A stretch of 64,000 bases of DNA from Pelagicoccus enzymogenes (GTDB taxonomy: Bacteria > Verrucomicrobiota > Verrucomicrobiia > Opitutales > Opitutaceae). A program made the position numbers and the translations under genes. Positions 16,881 to 24,552 of the stretch are shown piece by piece. The notes under the pieces are model-generated. The model did not search any database and had not been told where the DNA came from. It saw only the letters and a list, made by a program, of their open reading frames with translations. The stretch is taken from the NCBI RefSeq assembly GCF_014803405.1, contig NZ_JACYFG010000002.1, positions 186,001-250,000 of the forward strand, given 5' to 3'. Position 1 is the stretch's first letter. Each line of letters begins with the position of its first letter.

Positions 16881-18932
16881 ATGTCAGTCGCACGCAGCAA
16901 AGTCGCCTTTCCTGAAACTCCGAGCATCCTGCTCGAACGCGATCTCCGCATCGCCGAAACCGGCGCCACCGACGAAGACCTGCTCCTCGCCTTCCGCTGG
17001 ATGAGCTACAGCCGCTTCACCGACCAGCGCATCTTCGAGCTCTACCGCCAAGGAAAGATGAAAGGCACCGTCACCGTATCCGACGGAAACGAAGGCCTCG
17101 TCGCCCCCCTCGCCCTCATGATGGACAAGGAAATTGACTGCGTCTCCTGGACCCACCGCGGCATGCCCGGCCACCTCGTCTGGTCCGACCACCTCGGCGA
17201 CCACGTCTGCCAATTCCTCGGCAACTCCGGCTCCCCCACCAAAGGACGCGAAGGCAACGCCCACCACGGCGACCCCGCCAACCGCTCCTACCCCATGATT
17301 TCCCACCTCGGCAAGATGTCCTCCAACGTGCTCGGCGGCACCGAGTCCCAACGCCGCAAGGGACACAAAGCCATCGGCATCACCTTCTTCGGCGACGGCG
17401 GCTCCTCCACCGGCGAGATCCACGAAAGCATGAACCTCGCTTCCGTGCTCAACATTCCCGTCATCTTCGTCATCGAGAACAACAACTACGCCTACTCCAC
17501 CCCCCTGCACGAGCAGTTCAACTCCAAGCTCGTCGACCGGGCCCAAGGCTACGGCATGAAAGGCATCGAGCTCGACGTCGCCAACATCGAAGAAAACCTG
17601 AAAGTCTTCCAAGACGCCATCGACGAAACCCGCGAAACCGGCCGCCCCATGCTCATCGAGATGCACACCCTGCGCCTCCTCGGACACGCCGGCTACGACA
17701 CCCTCGACTACATCGACCCCGAACTCACCCAAAAGTGGCTCGACGAAGATTGCCTCAAAAACCTCCGCGCCCGCCTCCTAGAAAAAGGCTACCGCGAACG
17801 CATCGAAGCCGAGGAAGCCGAACTCAAGACCTTCGTCAACGCCACCGTCAACCACGCCCTAAAACTACCCATGTGCGAGCCCGAAGGCCTGCTCGAAGAC
17901 GTCTTCTCCCCCACCACCACTCCAATCACCTGGACGCCAGAGACCGACGAAGGAAAACCGCTCACCTTCGCCCTCGCCATCAACAAAGCCCTCGACCGCA
18001 TCCTCGCCGACTCCCCCGAGTCGCTCATCATGGGCCAAGACATCGCCGACTACGGCGGGCCCTTCAAGGTCACCAAGAACCTTTTCAAAAAGTACGGACG
18101 TACTCGCGTCATCAATACACCCATCTGCGAATCCGCCATGGTCGGCTTCGCCACCGGGCAAGCCGTAAACGGACACCGCCCCATCGTCGAATTCCAGTTC
18201 GCCGACTTCGCCACCGACGCCACTACCCAGATCACCCTCAACGCCGCCACCTACCATTTCCGCTCCGGAGCCAAGGCCCCCATGGTCTTTCGCTTCCCCT
18301 GCGGCGGCGGCCTCACCTTCGGATCCTTCCACTCCCAAGACCTCGAAGCACTCTACCTGCACATCCCCGGACTTAAGTTCCTTTACCCGAGCACCCCGCA
18401 GGACGCCCACGACGCCATGCTCGCCGCCTACGAAGACGACAATCCCGTCATCTTCTTCGAGCACAAGAACCTCTACAATTTGCTCAAGGCGCCCGTGACG
18501 TTTAACCCCAACTACAAAGACGTCTGGCAACCCGCCTTGCGCCGCCAAGGCGACTTCGCCACGGTAGTCACCTACGGCGAGATGACGCTCTGGGCCAACG
18601 AAGCCATCCAGTATCTAGAAAAAGAATACGATCTCACCTGCGCCCTTTGGGACCTGCGGGCTCTCAATCCGCTAAAGCTCGAACGTATCCAAGAATCCGT
18701 ACGCAAGACCGGCCGCCTCGTCGTCATAACAGAGAGCCGCCGCAACGTCGGCTTCGCCGCCGAACTCGTCGCCCGCATCACCGAGAGCCAGTTCTTCGAC
18801 CTAGAGGCGCCACCCTTGCGCATCACGTCCCAAGACATGCCCGTCCCCTTCGCCTCCGAGCTCGAAGCCACCTATCGCCCGAGCACCAACTCCATCCTCA
18901 ACCAAATGATCGACTGGATCGAAGCCGAGTAA
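16881..18932 (+). CDS. Fused alpha-beta E1 component of a 2-oxoacid dehydrogenase
   Basis: A 683-residue protein joining the E1 alpha and beta subunits that are usually separate. It performs thiamin-diphosphate-dependent decarboxylation of pyruvate or branched-chain 2-oxoacids and passes the acyl group to E2. The alpha half (about 20-335) carries the TPP motif beginning GDGGSSTGE at 171 and ending in ENNNYAYS. The beta half (about 355-683) carries GQDIADYGGPFKVT, the TPICESAMVGFATG stretch and the C-terminal transketolase-like domain (VVITESRRNVGFAAEL). Fused E1 proteins of this type are annotated as 2-oxoisovalerate or pyruvate dehydrogenase E1, and the sequence alone does not settle the substrate. 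No E2 or E3 gene is adjacent. Confidence 0.9.
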   Translation: MSVARSKVAFPETPSILLERDLRIAETGATDEDLLLAFRWMSYSRFTDQRIFELYRQGKMKGTVTVSDGNEGLVAPLALMMDKEIDCVSWTHRGMPGHLVWSDHLGDHVCQFLGNSGSPTKGREGNAHHGDPANRSYPMISHLGKMSSNVLGGTESQRRKGHKAIGITFFGDGGSSTGEIHESMNLASVLNIPVIFVIENNNYAYSTPLHEQFNSKLVDRAQGYGMKGIELDVANIEENLKVFQDAIDETRETGRPMLIEMHTLRLLGHAGYDTLDYIDPELTQKWLDEDCLKNLRARLLEKGYRERIEAEEAELKTFVNATVNHALKLPMCEPEGLLEDVFSPTTTPITWTPETDEGKPLTFALAINKALDRILADSPESLIMGQDIADYGGPFKVTKNLFKKYGRTRVINTPICESAMVGFATGQAVNGHRPIVEFQFADFATDATTQITLNAATYHFRSGAKAPMVFRFPCGGGLTFGSFHSQDLEALYLHIPGLKFLYPSTPQDAHDAMLAAYEDDNPVIFFEHKNLYNLLKAPVTFNPNYKDVWQPALRRQGDFATVVTYGEMTLWANEAIQYLEKEYDLTCALWDLRALNPLKLERIQESVRKTGRLVVITESRRNVGFAAELVARITESQFFDLEAPPLRITSQDMPVPFASELEATYRPSTNSILNQMIDWIEAE

Positions 18933-18939
18933 GGAATAA

Positions 18940-19094
18940 AACCACCGATCAAGACGATGGGCACCGATGGCATTTTCCTGAAAGAAGAAAGCGACAAGAT
19001 AATCGGGTGCGCTATCGAGGTTCATAATGGACGCGAGTCGTCATCTAAACATTCACAACCAAATCATCGGTGCAAATCGTACCCATCGGTGGTT
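18940..19094. mobile_element. 155-bp MITE-like element with 30-bp inverted ends
   Basis: The ends at 18940-18969 and 19065-19094 are inverted repeats matching at 24 of 30 positions. Both begin AACCACCGAT and both finish GCACCGATG. Inside is a fragment of a GxxExxY gene. Directly to the right follows a stretch with repeated CTTCGTG words (19106-19140). The structure suggests a non-autonomous transposable cassette. Confidence 0.65.
18975..19031 (+). pseudogene. N-terminal remnant of a GxxExxY-family protein
   Basis: The translated stretch FLKEESDKIIGCAIEVHNG closely resembles the start of GxxExxY proteins (PD-(D/E)XK-like fold), whose usual opening is …KIIGCAIEVH…LGPG. Only about 19 residues remain and the frame then loses family likeness, so this is a deletion remnant carried inside the inverted-repeat element. 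Confidence 0.65.
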
Positions 19095-19152
19095 CAAATA
19101 ACAACGCAACCTCTTCGTGCCTCTTCGTGTACTTCGTGGGCAGAAAATAAAA

Positions 19153-19656
19153 ATGCCAAACACATCAACCAACTCCCTCGACTGGTCCGCCATCAAAGTC
19201 TTCGCCATGGACGTCGACGGCATTCTCACCGATGGCACCATCTATACGCACTCCGACGGCACCGAAGCAAAACGCTTCTCTATAATAGATGGCCTCGGGC
19301 TCGCCCGTCTCCGCGAGGCCGGCATCGCCCTCGCCTGGATCTCCGGCCGCCACTCCGATTCCACCACCGTCCGCGCCAAAGAACTCAAAATCCCCCACCT
19401 CGTGCAAGGCAAGCTCGACAAAATCTCCGGGCTCAGAGACCTCCTCGCAGAATTGGAACTCGAACCCCACCAAGCCGTCTACATGGGCGACGACATCATC
19501 GACGTCGACGCCATCAAACACGCCGGCATCGGAGTCACCGTGCCCGAAGCCCAAGAGGAAGCCCTCGCCGCCGCCGACTATGTCACCTCGAAATCCGGCG
19601 GCAACGGCGCCGTTCGGGAAGTTTGCAATCTCATCTACAAAGCCATTTCAAAGTAA
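19153..19656 (+). CDS. kdsC: 3-deoxy-D-manno-octulosonate 8-phosphate phosphatase
   Basis: Removes the phosphate from KDO 8-phosphate to give KDO, the inner-core sugar of lipopolysaccharide. The 167-residue HAD-family protein shows the nucleophile motif FAMDVDGILTDG, the motif II region IALAWISGRHS, and the metal-binding Asp region YMGDDIIDVDAI. It has no cap domain, as expected for KdsC. The ATG at 19153 directly precedes the family start. It is the first gene of an LPS-assembly run; its TAA stop overlaps the ATG of the next gene (TAATG), implying translational coupling. Confidence 0.94.
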   Translation: MPNTSTNSLDWSAIKVFAMDVDGILTDGTIYTHSDGTEAKRFSIIDGLGLARLREAGIALAWISGRHSDSTTVRAKELKIPHLVQGKLDKISGLRDLLAELELEPHQAVYMGDDIIDVDAIKHAGIGVTVPEAQEEALAAADYVTSKSGGNGAVREVCNLIYKAISK

Positions 19657-20096
19657 TGCTACGCGTCACCAAAAACCGAATACTCGCCCTTGGGACCATA
19701 GCAGCAACCCTCGCCGCCTACGGCCAGCTCCGTCCCGACACCGCCATCGAAGGCTTCCGCATCCCGCTCTTCGACGAAACTGGCTACCGAACCTGGCAAC
19801 TTCGCGGCGAACTTGCCACCTACCAGAGCGAGACACAGATCAAGATCAACGGAATGCGAGTCAGCCAGTTCGTCGCCGACGAACAAAACCGAGAGATCGC
19901 CATACTCACCAGCCCTGAGGCGATTTTTCACTTCGACACTACCACCGCCTACGGTCCCGGCGAGCTGCACGTCGAAACCAAGGCCTTCGAGATCACTGGC
20001 TACGATTGGATTTGGCTCGGCGAGAAGAAACAGATCACTTTCAACGACACCGTAAAAGTCACCCTCTACGAAGAAATCGGAGACATCCTGAAATGA
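19656..20096 (+). CDS. lptC: LPS export protein LptC-like
   Basis: A 146-residue protein with an N-terminal membrane anchor (about residues 9-22) and one periplasmic LptC/OstA-type beta-jellyroll (WQLRGELATYQSETQIKINGMRVSQF…). LptC takes LPS from the LptBFG transporter and hands it to LptA. Similarity is weak at the residue level, as usual for LptC, and the call rests mainly on position between kdsC and lptA/lptB. The start overlaps the kdsC stop and the end overlaps the next start. Confidence 0.8.
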   Translation: MLRVTKNRILALGTIAATLAAYGQLRPDTAIEGFRIPLFDETGYRTWQLRGELATYQSETQIKINGMRVSQFVADEQNREIAILTSPEAIFHFDTTTAYGPGELHVETKAFEITGYDWIWLGEKKQITFNDTVKVTLYEEIGDILK

Positions 20097-20764
20097 GAAA
20101 CCGCACGCCAATCACCCTTCTAGCCGCCGGATTCCTCGCCGTCTCCGTCTTCGCTCAAAGCGAGGAAAAAAAGCCCGTCGCCACCGAGATCGAATCCGTC
20201 CGCCTGCAAGTGCAGAACGACGGCGAAAAAGCCTATTTCCATTTCAGCGACGCCGTGAAGCTCACCGCCACCAACATGGTCGTGGAGTGCGACAGCCTCG
20301 AAGTATTCGCCACCCGCGAAGCCGAAGAGCAAAGCGCCATCGGCAAGTTCAGCGCCATCAAGGAAATCGTAGCCACTGGCAACGTCCGCATCGTGCAGGA
20401 GGAACGCACCGCCACCTGCCAAAAGGCCATCGTCAAACCCAACGAGGAACGCATCATCCTAACTGGCAATCCCGTCGTGGTGCAGCCAGGCGGCCGCATC
20501 GTCACCTACAATCCAGAGGACGAAATCTTGCTCGACCGCGGCAACGGCCGCATCTCTATTATTACCAAGGGCCCACGCAAGCTCCGCCTCACCAGTTCCG
20601 CCATCGGCGACCTCGGTTTCGAAACCAAGGAACCGATTCCAACCGATAGCGGCCACTCCATCGAAGGCGAAGAGGTACCCGCCACTCTCGAGTCCGACCA
20701 ACCCGCGGCCGAAAAGGCCGATCCTGCGGAAGGGCAAACCGAAGAAGCAGACAACGCCGAATGA
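20093..20764 (+). CDS. lptA: LPS periplasmic bridge protein LptA-like
   Basis: A 223-residue periplasmic protein with a signal peptide (TPITLLAAGFLAVSVFAQS). Its OstA/LptA domain is built of repeated short strands (NMVVECDSLEVFA, EIVATGNVRIVQEERTATCQKA, ERIILTGNPVVVQPGGRI). LptA polymers bridge the periplasm to carry LPS outwards. The C-terminal tail of about 35 residues is acidic and low-complexity, which is not typical of the E. coli protein. Start ATGA overlaps the stop of lptC, and its own stop overlaps the start of lptB. Confidence 0.87.
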   Translation: MRNRTPITLLAAGFLAVSVFAQSEEKKPVATEIESVRLQVQNDGEKAYFHFSDAVKLTATNMVVECDSLEVFATREAEEQSAIGKFSAIKEIVATGNVRIVQEERTATCQKAIVKPNEERIILTGNPVVVQPGGRIVTYNPEDEILLDRGNGRISIITKGPRKLRLTSSAIGDLGFETKEPIPTDSGHSIEGEEVPATLESDQPAAEKADPAEGQTEEADNAE

Positions 20765-21546
20765 CCGAAACCACCGCACCGACCGATTCCCAGCCAGAAG
20801 CCAAGGAAACCGAAAGCCGCCCCAAGAAGAGCATCGTCGCCAAGGGGCTCGTCAAAGCCTACGGTTCCAAGACTGTCGTCAAGGGCATCGACCTTGAAGT
20901 GAACACCGGGGAAGTGGTCGGACTGCTCGGCCCCAACGGAGCCGGCAAGACTACCACCTTCTACATGATCGCCGGGCTGGTGGAGGCGACCAAAGGCAGC
21001 GTAATCCTCAACGGCAAGGACGTCGCCTACCTCAAAATCCACCGCCGCGCCCGCCTAGGCATCGGCTACCTCGCCCAAGAACCGAGCGTCTTCAAGAAGC
21101 TGACCGTCTGGCAAAACGTGCAAGCTGTCGCCGAAACCATCCCCTTCACCCGCAAGGAACGAAAGGACGTGATCGAGCGCCAGCTCAACGACCTCGGCCT
21201 GCTCTCCCTCGCCAAGCAAAAGGCCTACACCCTCTCCGGCGGCGAACGCCGCCGCCTCGAGATCGCGCGCTGCCTCGTCACCCAGCCCGACTTCCTCCTC
21301 ATGGACGAACCTTTCGCCGGCGTCGATCCCATCAACGTCTCCGAAGTCCAGCGCATCGTGCTCGGACTCAAGGACCGCGGTATCGGCATTCTCATTACCG
21401 ACCACAACGTTCGCGACACCCTCTCCATCACCGACCGCGCCTACATCGTGAACAAAGGCGAAATCCTCGCCAGCGGCGACCGGCATTTCCTCGTCAACGA
21501 TCCGCAAAGCCGCCAGATCTACCTCGGCGAAAACTTCAACATGTAA
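20761..21546 (+). CDS. lptB: LPS export ABC transporter ATPase LptB
   Basis: The ATPase that powers LPS extraction from the inner membrane with LptF and LptG. The 261-residue protein has Walker A GPNGAGKTT (about 57-65), the signature LSGGERRR, Walker B FLLMDEPFAGVDP, and the switch histidine in LITDHNVRDTL. The first 25 residues are a charged extension not present in E. coli LptB. It overlaps lptA by 4 bases. No lptF or lptG is in the window. Confidence 0.95.
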   Translation: MTETTAPTDSQPEAKETESRPKKSIVAKGLVKAYGSKTVVKGIDLEVNTGEVVGLLGPNGAGKTTTFYMIAGLVEATKGSVILNGKDVAYLKIHRRARLGIGYLAQEPSVFKKLTVWQNVQAVAETIPFTRKERKDVIERQLNDLGLLSLAKQKAYTLSGGERRRLEIARCLVTQPDFLLMDEPFAGVDPINVSEVQRIVLGLKDRGIGILITDHNVRDTLSITDRAYIVNKGEILASGDRHFLVNDPQSRQIYLGENFNM

Positions 21547-21632
21547 CCGCTGCAGGCGCGAGCCCCCGGAAGCGGGTCCAAGCTCCTTTCCAGCCAGCTC
21601 CCTCTCCAACCTTCAGCCTCAAGCCCACTTCC

Positions 21633-22595
21633 ATGCCACTCCCCAAACCTGTAAAGCGCATCGACGGACTCTCGGTCCGCGACTTTCTCGACAAGCATCA
21701 AGAGCTGCTGAAGCTGGAGGTCGTGGCAGGCAAGCGCGGATTGCGACGCATCATCAAAGAAGGCAGCGTCAACCGCCCCTCCCTCGCCCTCACCGGTTTC
21801 TACAAGTACTTCGCCAACAAACGCCTGCAGGTCATCGGCGCCGCCGAGATGACCTACTTGCGCAGCCTGCCGACCGAGGTCGTTCACGAGCGGTTCAATA
21901 CCATGATCAGCAAGGGCATCCCTTGCCTCATCATCGCGCGCAACTACAACCCGCTGCCTGTCATGCTCGAGCTCGCCGAAAAGCGCAGCTTGCCCATCCT
22001 GCGCACCTCCATGATCACCATGAACTTCCTCAACGCCGCCACCCTGGCAGTCGACGGGGAGTTCGCGCCGACTACCACCGAGCACGGCACCATGATGGAC
22101 ATCAAGGGCATCGGCACCCTCATCCGCGGATCCAGCGGCGTGGGCAAAAGCGAATGCGCCCTCGCCCTCATCGAACGCGGCCACTCCATCGTCGCCGACG
22201 ACATGACCCGCATCAAGCTCATCGACGAGCGCGAGCTGACCGCCTCCTCCATGGAACTCAACCGAGGCCACATGGAATGTCGCGGCATCGGCATCATCAA
22301 CGTCGGCGAAATGTTCGGCGTTCGCTCCGTCCGCCTGGAAAAGCGCATCGACCTCGTAATCTCCCTGGTGGAAGCCAACAGCGAAACCGAAGAAGACCGC
22401 ACCGGACTGGAGCAGCAGTACTACCCGATTCTCGGAATCGACGTCCCCCACGTAGAACTCTTCGTGCGCCCCGGACGCGACATGGCCCGCCTCGTCGAAG
22501 TCGCCGCCATGGTGCAAGCCCTTAAGCTTTTGGGCCACGACCCGGCCAAGGAATTCAACGATCGCCTCATCGCTTTCATGGCCCGAAACGCTTAG
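21633..22595 (+). CDS. hprK: HPr kinase/phosphorylase
   Basis: Phosphorylates, and dephosphorylates, HPr or an HPr-like protein on a serine to set carbon-catabolite control. The 320-residue protein has the N-terminal DRTGG-like domain (about 1-130) and the kinase domain with Walker A GSSGVGKS at 166-173. The HprK signature region INVGEMFGVRSVRLEKRIDLVISLVE follows. Full length for the family. It lies 86 bases after lptB on the same strand. In many Gram-negative genomes lptA/lptB are followed by rpoN and phosphotransferase-related genes, so this placement fits a conserved theme. Confidence 0.95.
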   Translation: MPLPKPVKRIDGLSVRDFLDKHQELLKLEVVAGKRGLRRIIKEGSVNRPSLALTGFYKYFANKRLQVIGAAEMTYLRSLPTEVVHERFNTMISKGIPCLIIARNYNPLPVMLELAEKRSLPILRTSMITMNFLNAATLAVDGEFAPTTTEHGTMMDIKGIGTLIRGSSGVGKSECALALIERGHSIVADDMTRIKLIDERELTASSMELNRGHMECRGIGIINVGEMFGVRSVRLEKRIDLVISLVEANSETEEDRTGLEQQYYPILGIDVPHVELFVRPGRDMARLVEVAAMVQALKLLGHDPAKEFNDRLIAFMARNA

Positions 22596-23090
22596 GAACG
22601 CCCCCTTTCGCCTCACGGCAAAAAAATCTTATTTTCCGGGCCCGCGACCCCCATCCCCAAGGCCTGTTTTTCACATTTTCGTAACGCGAATACGACCGCC
22701 AAGCCCCGTTCCTCAGGGCTTCGGCGACAGTTCTCCCAAGCCCGAAAAAGCAATAAAAAGTTATCCTCAATCGACTGTTAACAACTTGTCGAAAACTAGG
22801 GCTTGAGAAAGCGGATTCAGTTTACGTTACTGTGACACTCGACAGCACCTCTGCCCTCCTCCGTGGAGCCGCGGTTGCTCTAAGCCTCTGATTTATAGCC
22901 TTTAACAGAACCAGAAAACACAAACAACTGGCCTCCAACACTTTAGCGATCACACAATTTCCTCCGTTTCCCACGCAGAACAATTTATTCCCACCGCATC
23001 GTTAAAACTGGCAAAGATTACGTTAGAACAACCGTCCAACTCCATTCCTCAACATTCCTGTGAATAACCGCCTGCTTCTAACGTAAACCC
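22596..23090. other. Candidate origin / dnaA control region
   Basis: 495 bases without a gene directly upstream of dnaA. TGTGAATAA at 23059-23067 is, on the minus strand, TTATTCACA, a match to the DnaA-box consensus TTATNCACA. TTATCCTCA at about 22761 is one base from the strict box. TTACGTTAG occurs at 23018-23026 and again inverted at 23078-23086, with TTTACGTTA at 22821-22829. Parts of the region are AT-rich. This fits dnaA autoregulation or an origin, but only one good box is visible. Confidence 0.45.
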
Positions 23091-24473
23091 ATGCCACAGC
23101 TCACTGAGCAGAATCTCCTCTGGGAAAAAGTCAGATCCGAACTTTCCCAAGTCCTACCGAACGACATCTTCCAAAGCTGGTTCACCGACCTCGAATGCTT
23201 GGACGTAAACGGTGAAAACGTCGTCCTGGGCGTGCAGAACGCCTTCACCGCGTACTGGATCAACGACAACTACTTGGACCTCATCGCCAAGTCGTTCCAA
23301 GCCGAGCTTGGACATCCCGTGTCCGTTTCCATCTCCAACGACCGCGCCGCCAAGAAGGAGGAAGCCGCCAAGGTGGAACCCGCTCCTACTCGCGAACGCC
23401 TCGTCACCGAGACCCCGCGCCCTCGCGTCAACACCGCCAAGAAGTCCGGCGACGCGAACCTCAATCCGCGCAACACCTTCGAGAACTTCGTCATCGGCTC
23501 CAATTCCCAGCTGGCCCACGCCGCCTCCATCGCGGTCGCCCACGCTCCCGCCGGAGCCTACAATCCCCTTTTCCTCTACGGCGAAACCGGTCTCGGCAAG
23601 ACCCACCTCATGCACGCCGTGGGTCACCACATCCTGCAAAACCGGCCCGACGCCCGCGTGGTCTACCTCTCCTCCGAGAAGTTCACCAACGAGTTCATCT
23701 CCGCCATCCAGGAAAACACCCTCACCAAGTTCCGCCAGCGCTACCGCAACGTAGACGTCCTCCTCATCGACGACGTCCAGTTCCTCAGCGGCAAGGAACG
23801 TATCCAGGAAGAATTCTTCCACACCTTCAACGACCTCTTCGAGTCGCAGAAGCAGATCTTCCTCTCCAGCGACCGCCCAGCCAACGAAATCGCCAAGCTC
23901 GAGTCCCGCCTCGTCTCCCGCTTCCAATGGGGACTGGTCACCGACATCCAAGCGCCCGACTTCGAAACCCGCGTCGCCATCCTGCGCAAGAAGGCCCTGC
24001 AGCATAACTACGATATCTCCGACGAAGTCGTGAACTTCATCGCCAAGCATATCGCCAAGAACATCCGCCGCCTCGAAGGCGCCCTCATCAAGGTCTGCAG
24101 CTACTCCTCGCTTACCAACAAGCCGCTCAACATCGCGACTTGCGAGCAACTCCTCTCCGACGTGCTCATGGAAGCTGCCAAGCAGCAGCTCAACATCGAC
24201 ACCATCCAGAAAAAGGTCGCCGAATACTTCGAGCTTCGCCACTCGGACATGCTTTCCCGCCGCCGCCCAGCCCACATCGCCGTGCCACGCCAGATCGCCA
24301 TGTACCTCAGCCGCGAGCTCACCAAGCACTCCCTGCAGGAAGTCGGCGAAGCCTTCGGCGGACGCGACCACGGCACCGTCATCCACGCCTGCAAGCAGGT
24401 CGACAACCTCGTAGAGCAAGACGACTCCGTGCGCCACAGCGTCGAGTACTTGAAGAACATCCTCTCCAAGTAG
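23091..24473 (+). CDS. dnaA: Chromosomal replication initiator DnaA
   Basis: Binds DnaA boxes and melts the origin to start replication. The 460-residue protein has domain I (about 1-85), a variable linker to about 125, the AAA+ domain with Walker A GETGLGKT at 164-171 and Walker B VLLIDDVQFL, and C-terminal domain IV with the DNA-binding signature GGRDHGTVIHACKQV. Full length. It is preceded by the candidate control region and followed within 31 bases by a strong terminator. Confidence 0.97.
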   Translation: MPQLTEQNLLWEKVRSELSQVLPNDIFQSWFTDLECLDVNGENVVLGVQNAFTAYWINDNYLDLIAKSFQAELGHPVSVSISNDRAAKKEEAAKVEPAPTRERLVTETPRPRVNTAKKSGDANLNPRNTFENFVIGSNSQLAHAASIAVAHAPAGAYNPLFLYGETGLGKTHLMHAVGHHILQNRPDARVVYLSSEKFTNEFISAIQENTLTKFRQRYRNVDVLLIDDVQFLSGKERIQEEFFHTFNDLFESQKQIFLSSDRPANEIAKLESRLVSRFQWGLVTDIQAPDFETRVAILRKKALQHNYDISDEVVNFIAKHIAKNIRRLEGALIKVCSYSSLTNKPLNIATCEQLLSDVLMEAAKQQLNIDTIQKKVAEYFELRHSDMLSRRRPAHIAVPRQIAMYLSRELTKHSLQEVGEAFGGRDHGTVIHACKQVDNLVEQDDSVRHSVEYLKNILSK

Positions 24474-24503
24474 CAATTTCCCTTACCAAACCCTTGGTTC
24501 CTA

Positions 24504-24539
24504 AACGCCTCCGCTCCCCCGCGGAGGCGTTTTCTTTTT
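24504..24539 (+). terminator. Rho-independent terminator after dnaA
   Basis: An 11-bp stem (AACGCCTCCGC / GCGGAGGCGTT) with a 6-base C-rich loop, running into TTTTCTTTTT. Confidence 0.93.
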
Positions 24540-24552
24540 GCATGCCCAAACG

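Noticed and set aside
18957-20096. A single long plus-strand frame running from the GxxExxY fragment to the end of lptC
   Set aside because: The middle is an out-of-frame reading of kdsC. Only the first stretch (GxxExxY remnant) and the last part (lptC) have family likeness; they share the frame by chance.
23154-24476. A 440-residue open frame antisense to dnaA
   Set aside because: Opposite the full dnaA gene with no recognisable domain; a shadow of strong codon bias.
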